A stretch of 64,000 nt of DNA from Aeromonas simiae (lineage in GTDB: Bacteria; Pseudomonadota; Gammaproteobacteria; Enterobacterales; Aeromonadaceae): contig NZ_CDBY01000007.1 in NCBI RefSeq assembly GCF_000820125.1, forward strand, positions 134,499 to 198,498, given 5' to 3'. Under the pieces are notes generated by a model, which did no database searches, was not told the DNA's origin, and worked only from the letters and a program-made list of their open reading frames with translations. The position numbers were made by a program, and so were the translations under genes. Positions 1-9,613 of the stretch are shown piece by piece. Position 1 is the stretch's first letter. Every line of letters begins with the position of its first letter.

Positions 1-845
<845 letters not shown>

Positions 846-864
846 GGCCTCAATGGCCAATAGC

Positions 865-894
865 AGAGGGCGCCCCGAGGGGTGCTCTCTTTTT
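865..894 (+). terminator. Rho-independent terminator after gcvP
   Basis: An 11-bp stem (AGAGGGCGCCC pairing with GGGTGCTCTCT, with two G-T pairs and a four-base loop) is followed by a run of T at 890-894. It begins 20 bases after the gcvP stop and separates gcvP from the polysaccharide operon. Confidence 0.8.
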
Positions 895-1145
895 GAGTCC
901 GACGTTATTTACAGGCCGTCAAAAATTCAGGTGTGGCTCACAGAAAAAAGGCGGTAAAAGACGCCCCAAATCTGTACGGAAACTACGCAATTGAATCCTT
1001 ACCACCATGATAGGATTAGTCTTACCTTCACAAGCAGTATAAAATCTGTCGTCCCAAGGAAGACGGGGGGCGTGGGTCATTTGACGCATGTCAAATCGCT
1101 GTTTACAGCACGGGGAACAATGAACTGGTTTCATCAGGAGCTTCT

Positions 1146-1214
1146 ATGAAGCAAAGCCAGTCGGACAATCGGGTTAGCGTCAGCATGTTGGAAGCTGTAA
1201 TCCAAGGGCGGTAG
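1146..1214 (+). CDS. Leader mini-ORF spanning JUMPstart (22 codons)
   Basis: An ATG at 1146 stands 5 bases after a good Shine-Dalgarno sequence (AGGAG, 1136-1140). It opens a 22-codon frame that begins MKQSQSDNRV and ends VIQGR, with its TAG stop at 1212-1214. The frame runs through the JUMPstart sequence and its stop codon lies within the ops core GGCGGTAGC. The product has no recognisable domain. If translated, it would put a ribosome close behind RNA polymerase where RfaH is loaded, so it may be a coupling or leader peptide. The alternative is chance: short frames are common, and only the ribosome binding site and the position argue for it. Confidence 0.4.
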   Translation: MKQSQSDNRVSVSMLEAVIQGR

Positions 1215-1218
1215 CCTT
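1180..1218 (+). promoter_or_regulatory. JUMPstart element with ops (RfaH loading site)
   Basis: The sequence from 1180 matches the 39-bp JUMPstart consensus of surface polysaccharide operons closely in its 3' half (AGCTGTAA, then CCAAGGGCGGTAGC). The ops core GGCGGTAGCCT is at 1207-1217. In enterobacteria ops pauses RNA polymerase and recruits the antiterminator RfaH, which allows transcription of very long operons. That fits the roughly 24 kb of uninterrupted plus-strand genes that follow. Confidence 0.88.
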
Positions 1219-1268
1219 GTCTTTACGTTCTTTTTTGTTGTTTATTTGTTCAATTGGTCTGTGTCTGC

Positions 1269-2297
1269 ATGAAGATTCTTGTTACTGGTGGTGCTGGCTT
1301 CATCGGCTCTGCCGTCATTCGGCATATTATCCGTACGACGGATGACACTGTAGTGAATGTGGATAAGTTAACCTATGCCGCAAATCTTGCTGCGTTGGAA
1401 GAGGCGGCTAGCGACCCTCGTTATGCCTTCGAGCAGGTGGATATTTGTGATCATGCTGAGATGAGTCGCGTGTTGCGCCAGCATCAGCCGGATGCTGTGA
1501 TGCACTTGGCGGCGGAAAGCCACGTCGATCGCTCTATCTCTGGGCCTGCCAGTTTCATTCAGACCAACATTGTTGGAACTTATACCTTGCTCGAAGCTGT
1601 ACGTACTTACTGGGCAAGTCTTGATGAAACGAAACAGAGTGCTTTTCGTTTTCTGCACGTGTCGACCGATGAAGTCTATGGAGATTTACCGCATCCTGAT
1701 GATGCTCCTGCTGGAACTGAACTGCCCAAGTTTACCGAAGAGAGCAACTACAACCCCAGTAGCCCCTATTCAGCATCTAAAGCGGCCAGCGATCATCTGG
1801 TTAAAGCATGGCACCGGACTTATGGGATACCGGTATTGATCTCTCATTGCTCGAACAATTACGGGCCATATCAACATCCGGAAAAGCTGATTCCGATGGT
1901 GATCAAGAATGCACTGGAAGGAAAACCGATCCCTGTTTATGGCAAGGGAAACCAGATTCGGGACTGGCTTTATGTTGAAGACCATGCCACCGCGCTTTAC
2001 CGGCTCGTGGAGAAAGGAACGGTCGGCGAAACCTACAATATTGGTGGTCGTAATGAGGTGAAGAATCTCGAGCTGGTTAATATAATTTGTAATCAACTTG
2101 ATCAACTTGTTCCGAAAAAAACATCCTATAAAAATCAAATAGTCCATGTAACAGATCGCCCTGGTCATGATCTCCGTTACTCGATCAACACAGAAAAAAT
2201 CGTGTCGGAATTAAAATGGTTACCGCGACAAGATTTTGTCTCTCTGGTATATAAGACAACGGCTGAATGTGTGGGTGACATTACAGATAGTAATTGA
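1269..2297 (+). CDS. rmlB: dTDP-glucose 4,6-dehydratase, aberrant C-terminus
   Basis: An extended SDR enzyme that converts dTDP-glucose to dTDP-4-keto-6-deoxyglucose, the second step to dTDP-L-rhamnose. It shows the N-terminal NAD motif [21 protein letters not shown], the catalytic STDEVYGD segment and the YSASK catalytic pair. The ATG at 1269 (MKILVTGG) is preferred over the in-frame TTG at 1254. The protein has 342 residues, shorter than the usual 350-360. Its last 25 residues depart from the family: the usual SGxxKTVxWYL helix is replaced by [11 protein letters not shown] and a stop follows early. rmlA, rmlC and rmlD do not follow; rmlD and rmlC are 20 kb downstream and rmlA is absent. The 3' end may mark a recombination junction, and activity is uncertain. 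Confidence 0.85.
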   Translation: MKILVTGGAGFIGSAVIRHIIRTTDDTVVNVDKLTYAANLAALEEAASDPRYAFEQVDICDHAEMSRVLRQHQPDAVMHLAAESHVDRSISGPASFIQTNIVGTYTLLEAVRTYWASLDETKQSAFRFLHVSTDEVYGDLPHPDDAPAGTELPKFTEESNYNPSSPYSASKAASDHLVKAWHRTYGIPVLISHCSNNYGPYQHPEKLIPMVIKNALEGKPIPVYGKGNQIRDWLYVEDHATALYRLVEKGTVGETYNIGGRNEVKNLELVNIICNQLDQLVPKKTSYKNQIVHVTDRPGHDLRYSINTEKIVSELKWLPRQDFVSLVYKTTAECVGDITDSN

Positions 2298-2329
2298 CGA
2301 CCTGATAAAATCACATATTGGTATATAAG

Positions 2330-3523
2330 ATGAAAAACAACATATTATCTCTTATCGGAAGAAACAAAGACCTGTTTGTTGATGATATAAGCAGGAATGA
2401 GAAAGAGTTATCTGATATTGTCAGCCAGTCACGTTTTCTTGTATTGGGTGGGGCTGGTTCCATTGGACAGGCGGTAACCAAGGAAATTTTTAAAAGAAAA
2501 CCTCTCAAGTTACATGTAGTTGATATCAGCGAAAACAATATGGTTGAGCTGGTGCGCGATATTCGCAGCTCATTTGGCTATATTGATGGTGATTTTCAAA
2601 CTTTCGCATTGGACATCGGTTCTGTTGAGTATGACGCCTTCATCAAGGCTGACGGGGCCTACGATTATGTGCTGAACCTATCGGCGCTAAAGCATGTCCG
2701 CAGCGAGAAAGATCCCTTCACACTGATGCGGATGATTGATGTCAACGTATTTAATACAGACAAGACGATTGCCCAGTCAATCGGCGCCGGGGTCAAGAAG
2801 TATTTCTGTGTTTCGACCGACAAGGCAGCTAACCCGGTGAATATGATGGGGGCTTCCAAGCGCATCATGGAGATGTTCCTGATGCGCCGTAGTGAACAGA
2901 TTACTATTTCTACCGCTCGTTTTGCCAACGTCGCATTCTCTGACGGCTCATTGCTGCATGGTTTTAATCAGCGTTTACAAAAACGCCAGCCTATTGTTGC
3001 ACCAAACGACATCAAGCGTTACTTCGTGACGCCTCAGGAATCGGGTGAACTATGCCTGATGTCGTGCATTTTTGGTGAAAATCGAGATATTTTCTTCCCG
3101 AAATTGAGTGAAGCACTCCACCTCATTACATTTGCCGAGATTGCGGTGAAATATCTTGAGCAGCAGGGCTATAAGCCTTACCTGTGCCAGGATGAAGATG
3201 AAGCAAGGGCCATGATGGCTACTTTACCTGAGAAGGGCATGTGGCCGTGCCTCTTCACTGAAAGCGACACAACTGGGGAGAAGGACTTTGAAGAGTTCTT
3301 CACCGAGAATGAAGTCTTGGATATGGCACGTTTTGAAAATTTGGGGGTTATAAAAAATGAACCTACCTATCAAAATGATCTGCTTGAGCACTTTGAACAG
3401 ACCATTAAGTTGATGAAAGATACCCGCCAATGGGAAAAGAAAGAGATTGTCGAGCTGTTCTTCACTATGATCCCTGACTTTGGCCATAAAGAAACTGGCA
3501 AATACCTAGATAGCAAGATGTAA
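2330..3523 (+). CDS. legB: NDP-GlcNAc 4,6-dehydratase of legionaminic acid pathway (LegB-like)
   Basis: A 397-residue SDR dehydratase. The NAD motif LGGAGSIGQAV is near residues 40-50. LSALKHVRSEKDP and the STDKAANPVNMMGASKR active-site block follow, with Met where classical SDRs have Tyr, as in the WbpM/FlaA1/LegB group. A C-terminal extension of about 130 residues after the Rossmann core is typical of LegB rather than PseB. It should make the 4-keto-6-deoxy intermediate that LegC aminates. The ATG at 2330 is chosen over the in-frame TTG at 2318. The next gene starts 10 bases downstream. Whether the carrier nucleotide is GDP (as in Campylobacter) or UDP cannot be read from sequence; the PtmE-like gene downstream favours GDP. 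Confidence 0.85.
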   Translation: MKNNILSLIGRNKDLFVDDISRNEKELSDIVSQSRFLVLGGAGSIGQAVTKEIFKRKPLKLHVVDISENNMVELVRDIRSSFGYIDGDFQTFALDIGSVEYDAFIKADGAYDYVLNLSALKHVRSEKDPFTLMRMIDVNVFNTDKTIAQSIGAGVKKYFCVSTDKAANPVNMMGASKRIMEMFLMRRSEQITISTARFANVAFSDGSLLHGFNQRLQKRQPIVAPNDIKRYFVTPQESGELCLMSCIFGENRDIFFPKLSEALHLITFAEIAVKYLEQQGYKPYLCQDEDEARAMMATLPEKGMWPCLFTESDTTGEKDFEEFFTENEVLDMARFENLGVIKNEPTYQNDLLEHFEQTIKLMKDTRQWEKKEIVELFFTMIPDFGHKETGKYLDSKM

Positions 3524-3532
3524 GGAGTCGGT

Positions 3533-4675
3533 GTGCATACTCAATTAATTCGCTTCATCCGCGATACCTATAAAACCGATGATTTCATTCCATTGCATGC
3601 TCCTACCTTTGCCGGCAATGAACGCAAGTATGTTCTTGATACTTTGGACAGTACGTTTGTATCCAGTGTCGGCGCTTATGTAGAGCGGTTTGAGCAACAG
3701 ATTGCCGATTTCACCGGAGCTGGACGCGCCGTAGCAACCATGAATGGAACGGCAGCTCTGCATATTGCGCTCTATATGGCAGGCGTTAAAGCGGGTGATC
3801 TGGTGATCACTCAACCGTTGACCTTTGTTGCGACCTGCAACGCCTTGCATCATATGGGGGCTGAGCCCGTCTTTGTCGATGTTTCCCGGCAGAGCCTGGG
3901 GCTGTGTCCTGTCGCGCTGGCTGATTGGCTGGCTGCCAATGCCCAACGTACCGAAAGCGGTTGTGTGCACAAGGCTAGTGGCCGTCCTCTGCGCGCCGCT
4001 GTACCGATGCACACCTTCGGGCACCCGGTAGAGCTGGATGAGCTGCAGGCCGTCTGCCGGGAGTGGAACATCGCCCTGGTGGAGGATGCGGCCGAGAGTC
4101 TCGGCTCTTTCTACAAGGGCAAACACACCGGTACCATCAGTGATTTTGCGGCCCTGAGCTTCAATGGCAACAAGATCATCACGACCGGAGGTGGTGGCAT
4201 GGTGCTGTGTCGCGATGCTCAGCAAGGGGCTCGTGCCAAGCACATCACCACCACGGCCAAGGTGCCCCATCCGTTTGAATTCTATCACGACGAACCTGGC
4301 TTCAACTATCGTATGCCCAACCTAAATGCAGCGCTGGGTTGTGGGCAGATGGAAACATTGCCCCGTTTTCTCGAGCAAAAGCGGGCGCTGGCCATGCACT
4401 ATGCCGAGTTCTTCAAAGATCAGCCGTGCCAATTTGTCACCGAGCCTTCCTATGGACGTTCCAATTACTGGCTCAATGCGATTGTCTGTGAAGATCAAAC
4501 CCAGCGGGATACGCTGTTGACCGAGCTAAACAAGGCAGGGGTCATGACACGTCCGGTCTGGAAACTGATGCACCGGCTGCCCATGTTCGCTCATGCCTTA
4601 CGTGGAGAGCTGGGTAATGCCGAATGGCTCGAGGCCCATCTTATTAATCTGCCCAGTTCGCCAGCCGAGGTTTGA
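3533..4675 (+). CDS. legC: LegC-type PLP aminotransferase
   Basis: A DegT/DnrJ/EryC1-family sugar aminotransferase of 380 residues. It should transfer an amino group from glutamate to C4 of the keto sugar made by LegB. Visible features are NGTAALHIAL near residue 71, the PLP-facing EDAAESLGS block near 184 and the Schiff-base lysine in SFNGNK (about residue 214), followed by a glycine run. The start is GTG at 3533, supported by AAGGAG about 5 bases upstream and by the very short spacing from legB. The next gene begins two bases after its stop, so it is part of the same tight operon. Family assignment is firm; the substrate is inferred from the neighbours. Confidence 0.87.
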   Translation: MHTQLIRFIRDTYKTDDFIPLHAPTFAGNERKYVLDTLDSTFVSSVGAYVERFEQQIADFTGAGRAVATMNGTAALHIALYMAGVKAGDLVITQPLTFVATCNALHHMGAEPVFVDVSRQSLGLCPVALADWLAANAQRTESGCVHKASGRPLRAAVPMHTFGHPVELDELQAVCREWNIALVEDAAESLGSFYKGKHTGTISDFAALSFNGNKIITTGGGGMVLCRDAQQGARAKHITTTAKVPHPFEFYHDEPGFNYRMPNLNAALGCGQMETLPRFLEQKRALAMHYAEFFKDQPCQFVTEPSYGRSNYWLNAIVCEDQTQRDTLLTELNKAGVMTRPVWKLMHRLPMFAHALRGELGNAEWLEAHLINLPSSPAEV

Positions 4676-4677
4676 GC

Positions 4678-5838
4678 ATGGCTAAAACCATCGCGGTTTT
4701 TACCGGTACCCGGGCGGAATACGGGCTGCTCTATTGGTTGATGAAAGACATAGAGGCTGATCCTGATCTGACGCTCAAGCTGATTGTATCTGGCACTCAC
4801 CTCTCGCCCGAATTTGGCTTGACCTACCAGCAGATTGAGCAAGATGGCTTCAAGATTGATGAGCGTGTCGAGATGTTGCTCTCGTCCGATTCATCGGTCG
4901 GGGTGGTCAAGAGTATGGGGGTGGCTCTGCTGGGGTTGGCCGACGCACTGAGCCGGCTGCAACCCGATGTGCTGGTTATTCTGGGTGATCGCTTCGAAGC
5001 TCTGGCTGCCGCCCAAGCCGCAATGCTGCTGCGTGTTCCGGTTGCACATCTGCATGGCGGTGAGATTACCGAAGGGGCCTATGACGATGCCATTCGGCAC
5101 GCCATCACCAAGCTGAGTTATCTGCATTTCACCGCAGCGGAACCTTATCGGCAGCGGGTCATCCAGTTGGGAGAAGCACCGGAGCGGGTATTCAATGTGG
5201 GGGCTGTTGGCCTGGATCATATCGTCAAAACCCCTCTCTACTCGATGAGTGAACTGCAAGCATCGCTGGGGTTTGAACTCTCCTCGCCGTTTTTTGTGGT
5301 GACCTATCATCCGGTCACCCTCGCCGATGAGCCGGCCGAAGAGAGTTTTATGGCCTTACTGGCTGCACTCGATCGCTTTCCCGAGCATCAAGTGATACTA
5401 ACTTACCCCAATGCTGACGACGGTGGCAGGGCAATTATCCCGCTGCTGGAGCAATATGCGGCAGCGTATCCAAAGCGGGTGTTAGCCATTCCCTCGCTGG
5501 GGTACAAACGCTATCTGAGTGCGGTTAAGCACAGTGCTGCCGTGATCGGCAACTCCTCGAGTGGCATTATTGAAGTGCCTTCGCTGGGGGTTCCTACGAT
5601 CAACATCGGGCAACGACAGCAGGGGCGGCTGGCCGCGCAGAGCGTATTTCACTGTGATGCAAAGAGTGAGGCTATAACCCAAGCCGCCAATTGCGCATTG
5701 TGCCCGATGGACAAACAGGCCTTTATCAATCCGTATGGTGCCGGAGATGCCAGCAGCCAGATCGTGGCTCAACTAAAGGCGCTCACCCATCAAGCTATTA
5801 AACACTTCTACGATCTCGACAGGAGCCCGTCGCCATGA
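4678..5838 (+). CDS. legG: Hydrolysing NDP-diacetylbacillosamine/GlcNAc 2-epimerase (LegG/NeuC-like)
   Basis: A 386-residue member of the NeuC/LegG branch of the WecB epimerase fold. It should remove the nucleotide and invert C2 to give the free 6-deoxy-diacetamido-mannose used by the synthase next door. Motifs include FTGTRAEYGLLY at the N-terminus, ILGDRFEALAAAQAAM, HLHGGEITEGAYDD near residue 120 and GNSSSGIIEVPSLGVPTINIG in the C-terminal nucleotide-binding half. The ATG at 4678 is the natural start. The stop overlaps the start of the NeuB-like gene (ATGA at 5835-5838), suggesting translational coupling. Confidence 0.88.
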   Translation: MAKTIAVFTGTRAEYGLLYWLMKDIEADPDLTLKLIVSGTHLSPEFGLTYQQIEQDGFKIDERVEMLLSSDSSVGVVKSMGVALLGLADALSRLQPDVLVILGDRFEALAAAQAAMLLRVPVAHLHGGEITEGAYDDAIRHAITKLSYLHFTAAEPYRQRVIQLGEAPERVFNVGAVGLDHIVKTPLYSMSELQASLGFELSSPFFVVTYHPVTLADEPAEESFMALLAALDRFPEHQVILTYPNADDGGRAIIPLLEQYAAAYPKRVLAIPSLGYKRYLSAVKHSAAVIGNSSSGIIEVPSLGVPTINIGQRQQGRLAAQSVFHCDAKSEAITQAANCALCPMDKQAFINPYGAGDASSQIVAQLKALTHQAIKHFYDLDRSPSP

Positions 5839-6908
5839 TCCGTATCATCGCCGAAGCTGGCGTTAACCATAATGGTGATGAAACACTCGCCTTTGCACTG
5901 ATCGATGCTGCCCATCGTGCGGGCGCTGATGTGGTCAAGTTTCAGACTTTTAAGGCAGCCAATTTGGTCACCCGGCAAGCCAAGCAAGCGGCTTATCAGG
6001 CTGCCAATACAGGTAAGGAAGAGAGCCAGCTTGCCATGCTCTCCCGCCTCGAGCTCTCGTTCGATGCTCATCTTCGCCTGATCGCCCATTGCAAGTCCCT
6101 CGGCATCGAGTTTCTGTCCACGGCATTTGATACCGAGAGTCTGGACTTCCTGGTGAACCGGTTGAAGTTGCAAACACTGAAGATCCCATCCGGAGAACTG
6201 ACCAATGCTCCCTTCGTACTGGCCCATGCCCGCACTGGCTGCGAGTTGATCGTCTCGACCGGCATGGCCACATTGGCAGAAGTGGAAGCGGCTCTGGGGG
6301 TCATCGCCTTCGGTTTGACGGCACCGCTTGATGCTCAACCGGGGGAGGCTGCCTTCATGGCTGCCTATGCCAGCGAGGCTGGCCAGGCTGCCCTTGCCAG
6401 CAAGGTGACCCTGCTGCATTGCACGACCGAATATCCGGCGCCCATGGCCGATATCAACCTCAAAGCCATGGATACTCTGGCTCATGCCTTCCGGTTACCG
6501 GTTGGTTATTCGGATCACAGCCAGGGTATCACCATCCCTGTCGCTGCGGTGGCCCGTGGCGCCTGCCTTATCGAGAAGCACTTCACTCTGGATCGCACCA
6601 TGGAGGGGCCTGATCACAAGGCTTCTCTTGAGCCTGGTGAGCTGGCTGCCATGGTTCGTGGGGTGCGCGATGTTGAATTGGCATTGGGTGATGGTATCAA
6701 GGGTCCGCGTCCTAGCGAGATCAAAAACAAGGAAATTGCTCGCAAGAGCTTGGTTGCGGCCTGCGATATTGAGCCAGGTACTCCGCTCAGTGCAGAGAAC
6801 CTAGCGATTAAACGCCCCGGAGATGGCATGAGCCCCTATGCCTACTGGCAGCTTCTGGGACAACCTGCGAAGCGTGCCTATCAGGCAGGTGAACCTATCC
6901 GTGAATAA
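5835..6908 (+). CDS. legI: Legionaminic acid synthase (NeuB family)
   Basis: A 357-residue NeuB-family enzyme that condenses phosphoenolpyruvate with a 6-carbon amino sugar to form a nonulosonic acid. It shows the IAEAGVNHNGD N-terminus, VKFQTFKA, KIPSGELTN, TEYPAPMADINLKAM and GYSDHSQGI of the TIM barrel. It ends in the antifreeze-like SAF domain (about residues 295-357, from SLVAACDIEPGTPL). With LegB, LegC and LegG beside it, legionaminic rather than neuraminic acid is the likely product. An AGGAG site lies about 9 bases before the ATG. Its 3' end overlaps the next gene by 8 bases. Confidence 0.9.
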   Translation: MIRIIAEAGVNHNGDETLAFALIDAAHRAGADVVKFQTFKAANLVTRQAKQAAYQAANTGKEESQLAMLSRLELSFDAHLRLIAHCKSLGIEFLSTAFDTESLDFLVNRLKLQTLKIPSGELTNAPFVLAHARTGCELIVSTGMATLAEVEAALGVIAFGLTAPLDAQPGEAAFMAAYASEAGQAALASKVTLLHCTTEYPAPMADINLKAMDTLAHAFRLPVGYSDHSQGITIPVAAVARGACLIEKHFTLDRTMEGPDHKASLEPGELAAMVRGVRDVELALGDGIKGPRPSEIKNKEIARKSLVAACDIEPGTPLSAENLAIKRPGDGMSPYAYWQLLGQPAKRAYQAGEPIRE

Positions 6909-7545
6909 ACCGGTTATCGTCCTGGGGGCGGGCGGGCATGCCTCTGTGCTGGTCGATATTCTGCGTAGTCAGGGGCGCTCCCCCATCGCCTTGGTTGCAC
7001 CAGCTTCGGGTGTCGTGCGGGCTGCACTGGCAGATATTCCCCTCTGGCACGATGAAGAGAGCATCTTGACATATAGCCCGGATGAGGTGGTGCTGGTCAA
7101 TGGTATTGGATCCCTGCCGGGCAACCTGCTGCGTGCCGAGCTGTTTGCCCGTTATCAAGCTCTGGGCTATCGGTTTGCCCGTGTTATCTCACCATGTGCC
7201 ATGGTGTCGGATTACGCCGAGCTAGCCGAGGGGGTTCAGGTGATGGCGGGCGCCATTATTCAGGCGGGAACCCGGATAGGTCTGAACACTATCGTCAATA
7301 CCGGTGCCATCGTGGATCACGACTGCCAGATCGGGGTAGATAACCATATTGCCCCGGGTTCTGTGTTATCCGGTGGAGTGCTTACTGGAGCCCGAGTGCA
7401 TGTGGGAACGGGTGCCGCGATCATCCAGGGGATCGAGATTGGTGATGATGCTGTCGTCGGGGCGGGCGCCACAGTGACTCGTGCTCTGGAAGCGGCACAG
7501 ATTGCATACGTTGCCAGGGGCTGCGTGCTGCCTATCAAGCAGTAG
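6901..7545 (+). CDS. NeuD/LegH-like hexapeptide-repeat acetyltransferase
   Basis: A 214-residue sugar acyltransferase of the NeuD/PglD type. It has an N-terminal Rossmann-like nucleotide-sugar domain (VIVLGAGGHASVLVDIL) and a C-terminal left-handed beta-helix of hexapeptide repeats (for example VNTGAIVDHDCQIG, with a likely catalytic His). It may N-acetylate the 4-amino group made by LegC (LegH role) or O-acetylate the finished nonulosonic acid. The pathway needs the former activity and no other candidate is in the locus. The GTG at 6901 fits the domain start and overlaps the end of the synthase gene; an upstream in-frame ATG would add a tail from the wrong frame of that gene. Confidence 0.82.
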   Translation: MNKPVIVLGAGGHASVLVDILRSQGRSPIALVAPASGVVRAALADIPLWHDEESILTYSPDEVVLVNGIGSLPGNLLRAELFARYQALGYRFARVISPCAMVSDYAELAEGVQVMAGAIIQAGTRIGLNTIVNTGAIVDHDCQIGVDNHIAPGSVLSGGVLTGARVHVGTGAAIIQGIEIGDDAVVGAGATVTRALEAAQIAYVARGCVLPIKQ

Positions 7546-7557
7546 AGGATGGATTGA

Positions 7558-8619
7558 ATGAGTAAGAATTGGGAAAAAGTAGTGTTGTCCACCGAGCATA
7601 CGGTGCGTGACGCGCTGGCGGTGATTAATGCAGCTGCGCTGAGGATCTGTCTCGTGGTCGATGAAAAGCAGCATTTGCTCGGTGTCGTGACCGATGGTGA
7701 TGTGCGTCGTGCCATATTGAACAATGTGGCGTTGACCCAGAGTGTGACGGCAGTGATGAACCGAACGCCTATTACGGTTTCTGCCAAGCTATCACGGGCA
7801 CAGTTGCTAGAGACCATGCGCGAGCGCAGCATTCTTTCGCTGCCGGTGATCGATGACGCAGGCAAGCTGATCGGGCTGGAAACCTGGGAGCAGGCTGCGA
7901 AAGCACCAAATTATGAGAATCCCGTCTTCATTATGGCGGGTGGCTTCGGTACTAGACTACGCCCGCTCACCGACACCTGTCCAAAGCCCATGCTCAAGGT
8001 GGGGGACAAACCCATACTGGAGACCCTGCTCAGTCAGTTTCTCAAGGCAGGCTTCAAGAATATCTATATCTCCACCCACTATATGCCAGAGCAGATCACT
8101 GACTATTTTGGTGATGGTTCTGCCTGGGGCGCTAATATCAGCTACGTGCATGAAGAGACTCCCTTGGGAACAGGCGGTGCGTTGGGTCTGCTGCCTGCAG
8201 ACATCCCGGCCTTGCCGCTTATCATGATCAATGGTGACGTGCTCACTACGGTTGATTTTAATCGCCTGCTCGATTTTCATGTTGAGAATGGTGCGGATGC
8301 CACAATGTGTGTGCGCGAGTATGATTATCAAATTCCTTACGGTGTGATAACTGGTGAAGGAAACAAGATCACCAGCATGATTGAAAAACCGGTGCATCGT
8401 TTCTTTGTCAATGCCGGTATCTATGTAGTAGCTCCTCATGTCGTGCAATCGGTAGCCAAGGGGGAACGTGTTGATATGCCGACGCTGCTTGAACAGCATA
8501 TGCACAAGAATGAGCGGGTCTTGATGTTCCCGATCCATGAATACTGGTTGGATATCGGTCGAATGGAAGATTTCAATCGGGCCCAGTCAGATATCTCCTC
8601 ACTGGGGCTTAACTCGTAA
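7558..8619 (+). CDS. CBS-domain sugar-1-phosphate nucleotidyltransferase (PtmE-like)
   Basis: A 353-residue fusion. Two CBS repeats occupy about residues 1-115 (VVDEKQHLLGVVTDGDVRRAI is partly visible). A nucleotidyltransferase domain follows from about 122, with the signature MAGGFGTRLRPLTDTCPKPM and later INGDVL. This architecture is that of Campylobacter PtmE, a glucosamine-1-phosphate guanylyltransferase that feeds GDP-linked precursors into legionaminic acid synthesis. The CBS domains may sense adenine nucleotides. RBS spacing is normal and its stop overlaps the next start by one base. It is the only nucleotidyltransferase of this fold in the locus and is not a normal RmlA: the CBS domains and the PtmE-like context argue against that. 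Confidence 0.82.
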   Translation: MSKNWEKVVLSTEHTVRDALAVINAAALRICLVVDEKQHLLGVVTDGDVRRAILNNVALTQSVTAVMNRTPITVSAKLSRAQLLETMRERSILSLPVIDDAGKLIGLETWEQAAKAPNYENPVFIMAGGFGTRLRPLTDTCPKPMLKVGDKPILETLLSQFLKAGFKNIYISTHYMPEQITDYFGDGSAWGANISYVHEETPLGTGGALGLLPADIPALPLIMINGDVLTTVDFNRLLDFHVENGADATMCVREYDYQIPYGVITGEGNKITSMIEKPVHRFFVNAGIYVVAPHVVQSVAKGERVDMPTLLEQHMHKNERVLMFPIHEYWLDIGRMEDFNRAQSDISSLGLNS

Positions 8620-9590
8620 TGGAACGCATTGCTGTAATCGGATTGGGAAATATATCGGTTCGCCACCGGAAAAATCTGAAACTGCTTTACCCATCGGCCA
8701 CCATCTATGGTATGTCTGCCAGTGGCTGTTGTTCTAGGGGAACGGTAAGCGATTGTGACGTACTCGTTTCATCAATAGAGGAGTTGATCGAACACCACGT
8801 TGACTTTGTTATCATTGCATCTCCAGCTACATTCCATGCTCCATATGCTATTTCGCTTATCAAGGCTGGGATCCCTGTCTTGATTGAGAAACCGATAGCG
8901 GCTTCGATCGCTGATTGCGATGCAATTCGTATGGCCTGTAGAGAAAATAATACTCCAGTCTCGGTAGGATATTGTCTGCGCTACTTACCCTCAGCCATAG
9001 TCGTGAAAGATTTGCTAGACGAGCAGGGAATTGGTCGTATTTACAATGCCCAAATAGAGACTGGGCAATATTTACCCGATTGGCGACCAAGTAAAGATTT
9101 TCGCAGTAGTGTGTCTGCCCGGGAAGAACTGGGAGGTGGGGTTCTTCTGGAACTTAGCCACGAGTTTGATTATATCCAATGGCTGCTTGGACCATTACAG
9201 GTTGAACACGCGATCTTGCGTTCTTCTGAAGAACTAGGTCTATCGGTTGAAGACATGGCTGATGTTATGTTCAGCAGTGCCACTGGAGTCATCGCTAACA
9301 TTCACTTGGATTTTTTACAACGAAAAGCACATCGTAAATGTCGACTGATTGGTAGCGAAGGCTCTCTGGAGTGGGATCTGATTCAGAATTCGGTTTCACT
9401 GAGCTCGTCGGAAGGTATTAAGGTGATTTACGATGATTCTGGTTGGGATAAAAATCAGATGTATCTCGGCATGATCATCGATTTTGTCAATCTCATCCAA
9501 GGAGCCAAGAATCAAAGTATCTCAATTGATGATGCCATACGAACAGTGGCACTAATTGAACAGATCAAAAAGTATTCTCATCATCAGTAA
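8619..9590 (+). CDS. Gfo/Idh/MocA-family oxidoreductase
   Basis: A 323-residue NAD(P)-dependent oxidoreductase with an N-terminal Rossmann fold (MERIAVIGLGNISVRHRKNL), the IEKPIA motif with its catalytic-type lysine near residue 90, and a C-terminal alpha/beta domain with GGGVLLELSHEFDY. Such genes are regular companions of leg/ptm clusters, but their step is not settled. They could act on the sugar-phosphate precursor or modify the nonulosonic acid. The start (ATG 8619) overlaps the preceding stop. Base composition is more AT-rich than in the preceding genes. A specific substrate cannot be given. Confidence 0.75.
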   Translation: MERIAVIGLGNISVRHRKNLKLLYPSATIYGMSASGCCSRGTVSDCDVLVSSIEELIEHHVDFVIIASPATFHAPYAISLIKAGIPVLIEKPIAASIADCDAIRMACRENNTPVSVGYCLRYLPSAIVVKDLLDEQGIGRIYNAQIETGQYLPDWRPSKDFRSSVSAREELGGGVLLELSHEFDYIQWLLGPLQVEHAILRSSEELGLSVEDMADVMFSSATGVIANIHLDFLQRKAHRKCRLIGSEGSLEWDLIQNSVSLSSSEGIKVIYDDSGWDKNQMYLGMIIDFVNLIQGAKNQSISIDDAIRTVALIEQIKKYSHHQ

Positions 9591-9613
9591 CACGTAACCA
9601 GAGTTCGAATCAG

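Larger units (their letters stand above)
846..1268 (+). promoter_or_regulatory. Intergenic leader of the polysaccharide operon
   Basis: This 420-base gap holds the gcvP terminator, then relatively AT-rich sequence, then the JUMPstart/ops element and a mini-ORF (both listed separately). A possible -10 box TATAAA lies at 1038-1043 with a poor -35. TTGACG at 1081-1086 is a good -35 but has no good -10. Either would give a leader of roughly 100-170 bases ahead of ops, which is usual for RfaH-controlled operons. No protein-coding gene of normal size is convincing here. The promoter assignment is a guess. Confidence 0.5.

Noticed and set aside
919..1134. A 71-codon minus-strand frame in the leader before the polysaccharide operon.
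   Set aside because: No ribosome site or family resemblance, and it lies opposite the promoter/leader region; more likely chance.
7558..8619. Possible RmlA (glucose-1-phosphate thymidylyltransferase).
   Set aside because: Same fold, but the N-terminal CBS pair and the legionaminic context fit a PtmE-type enzyme better than RmlA.
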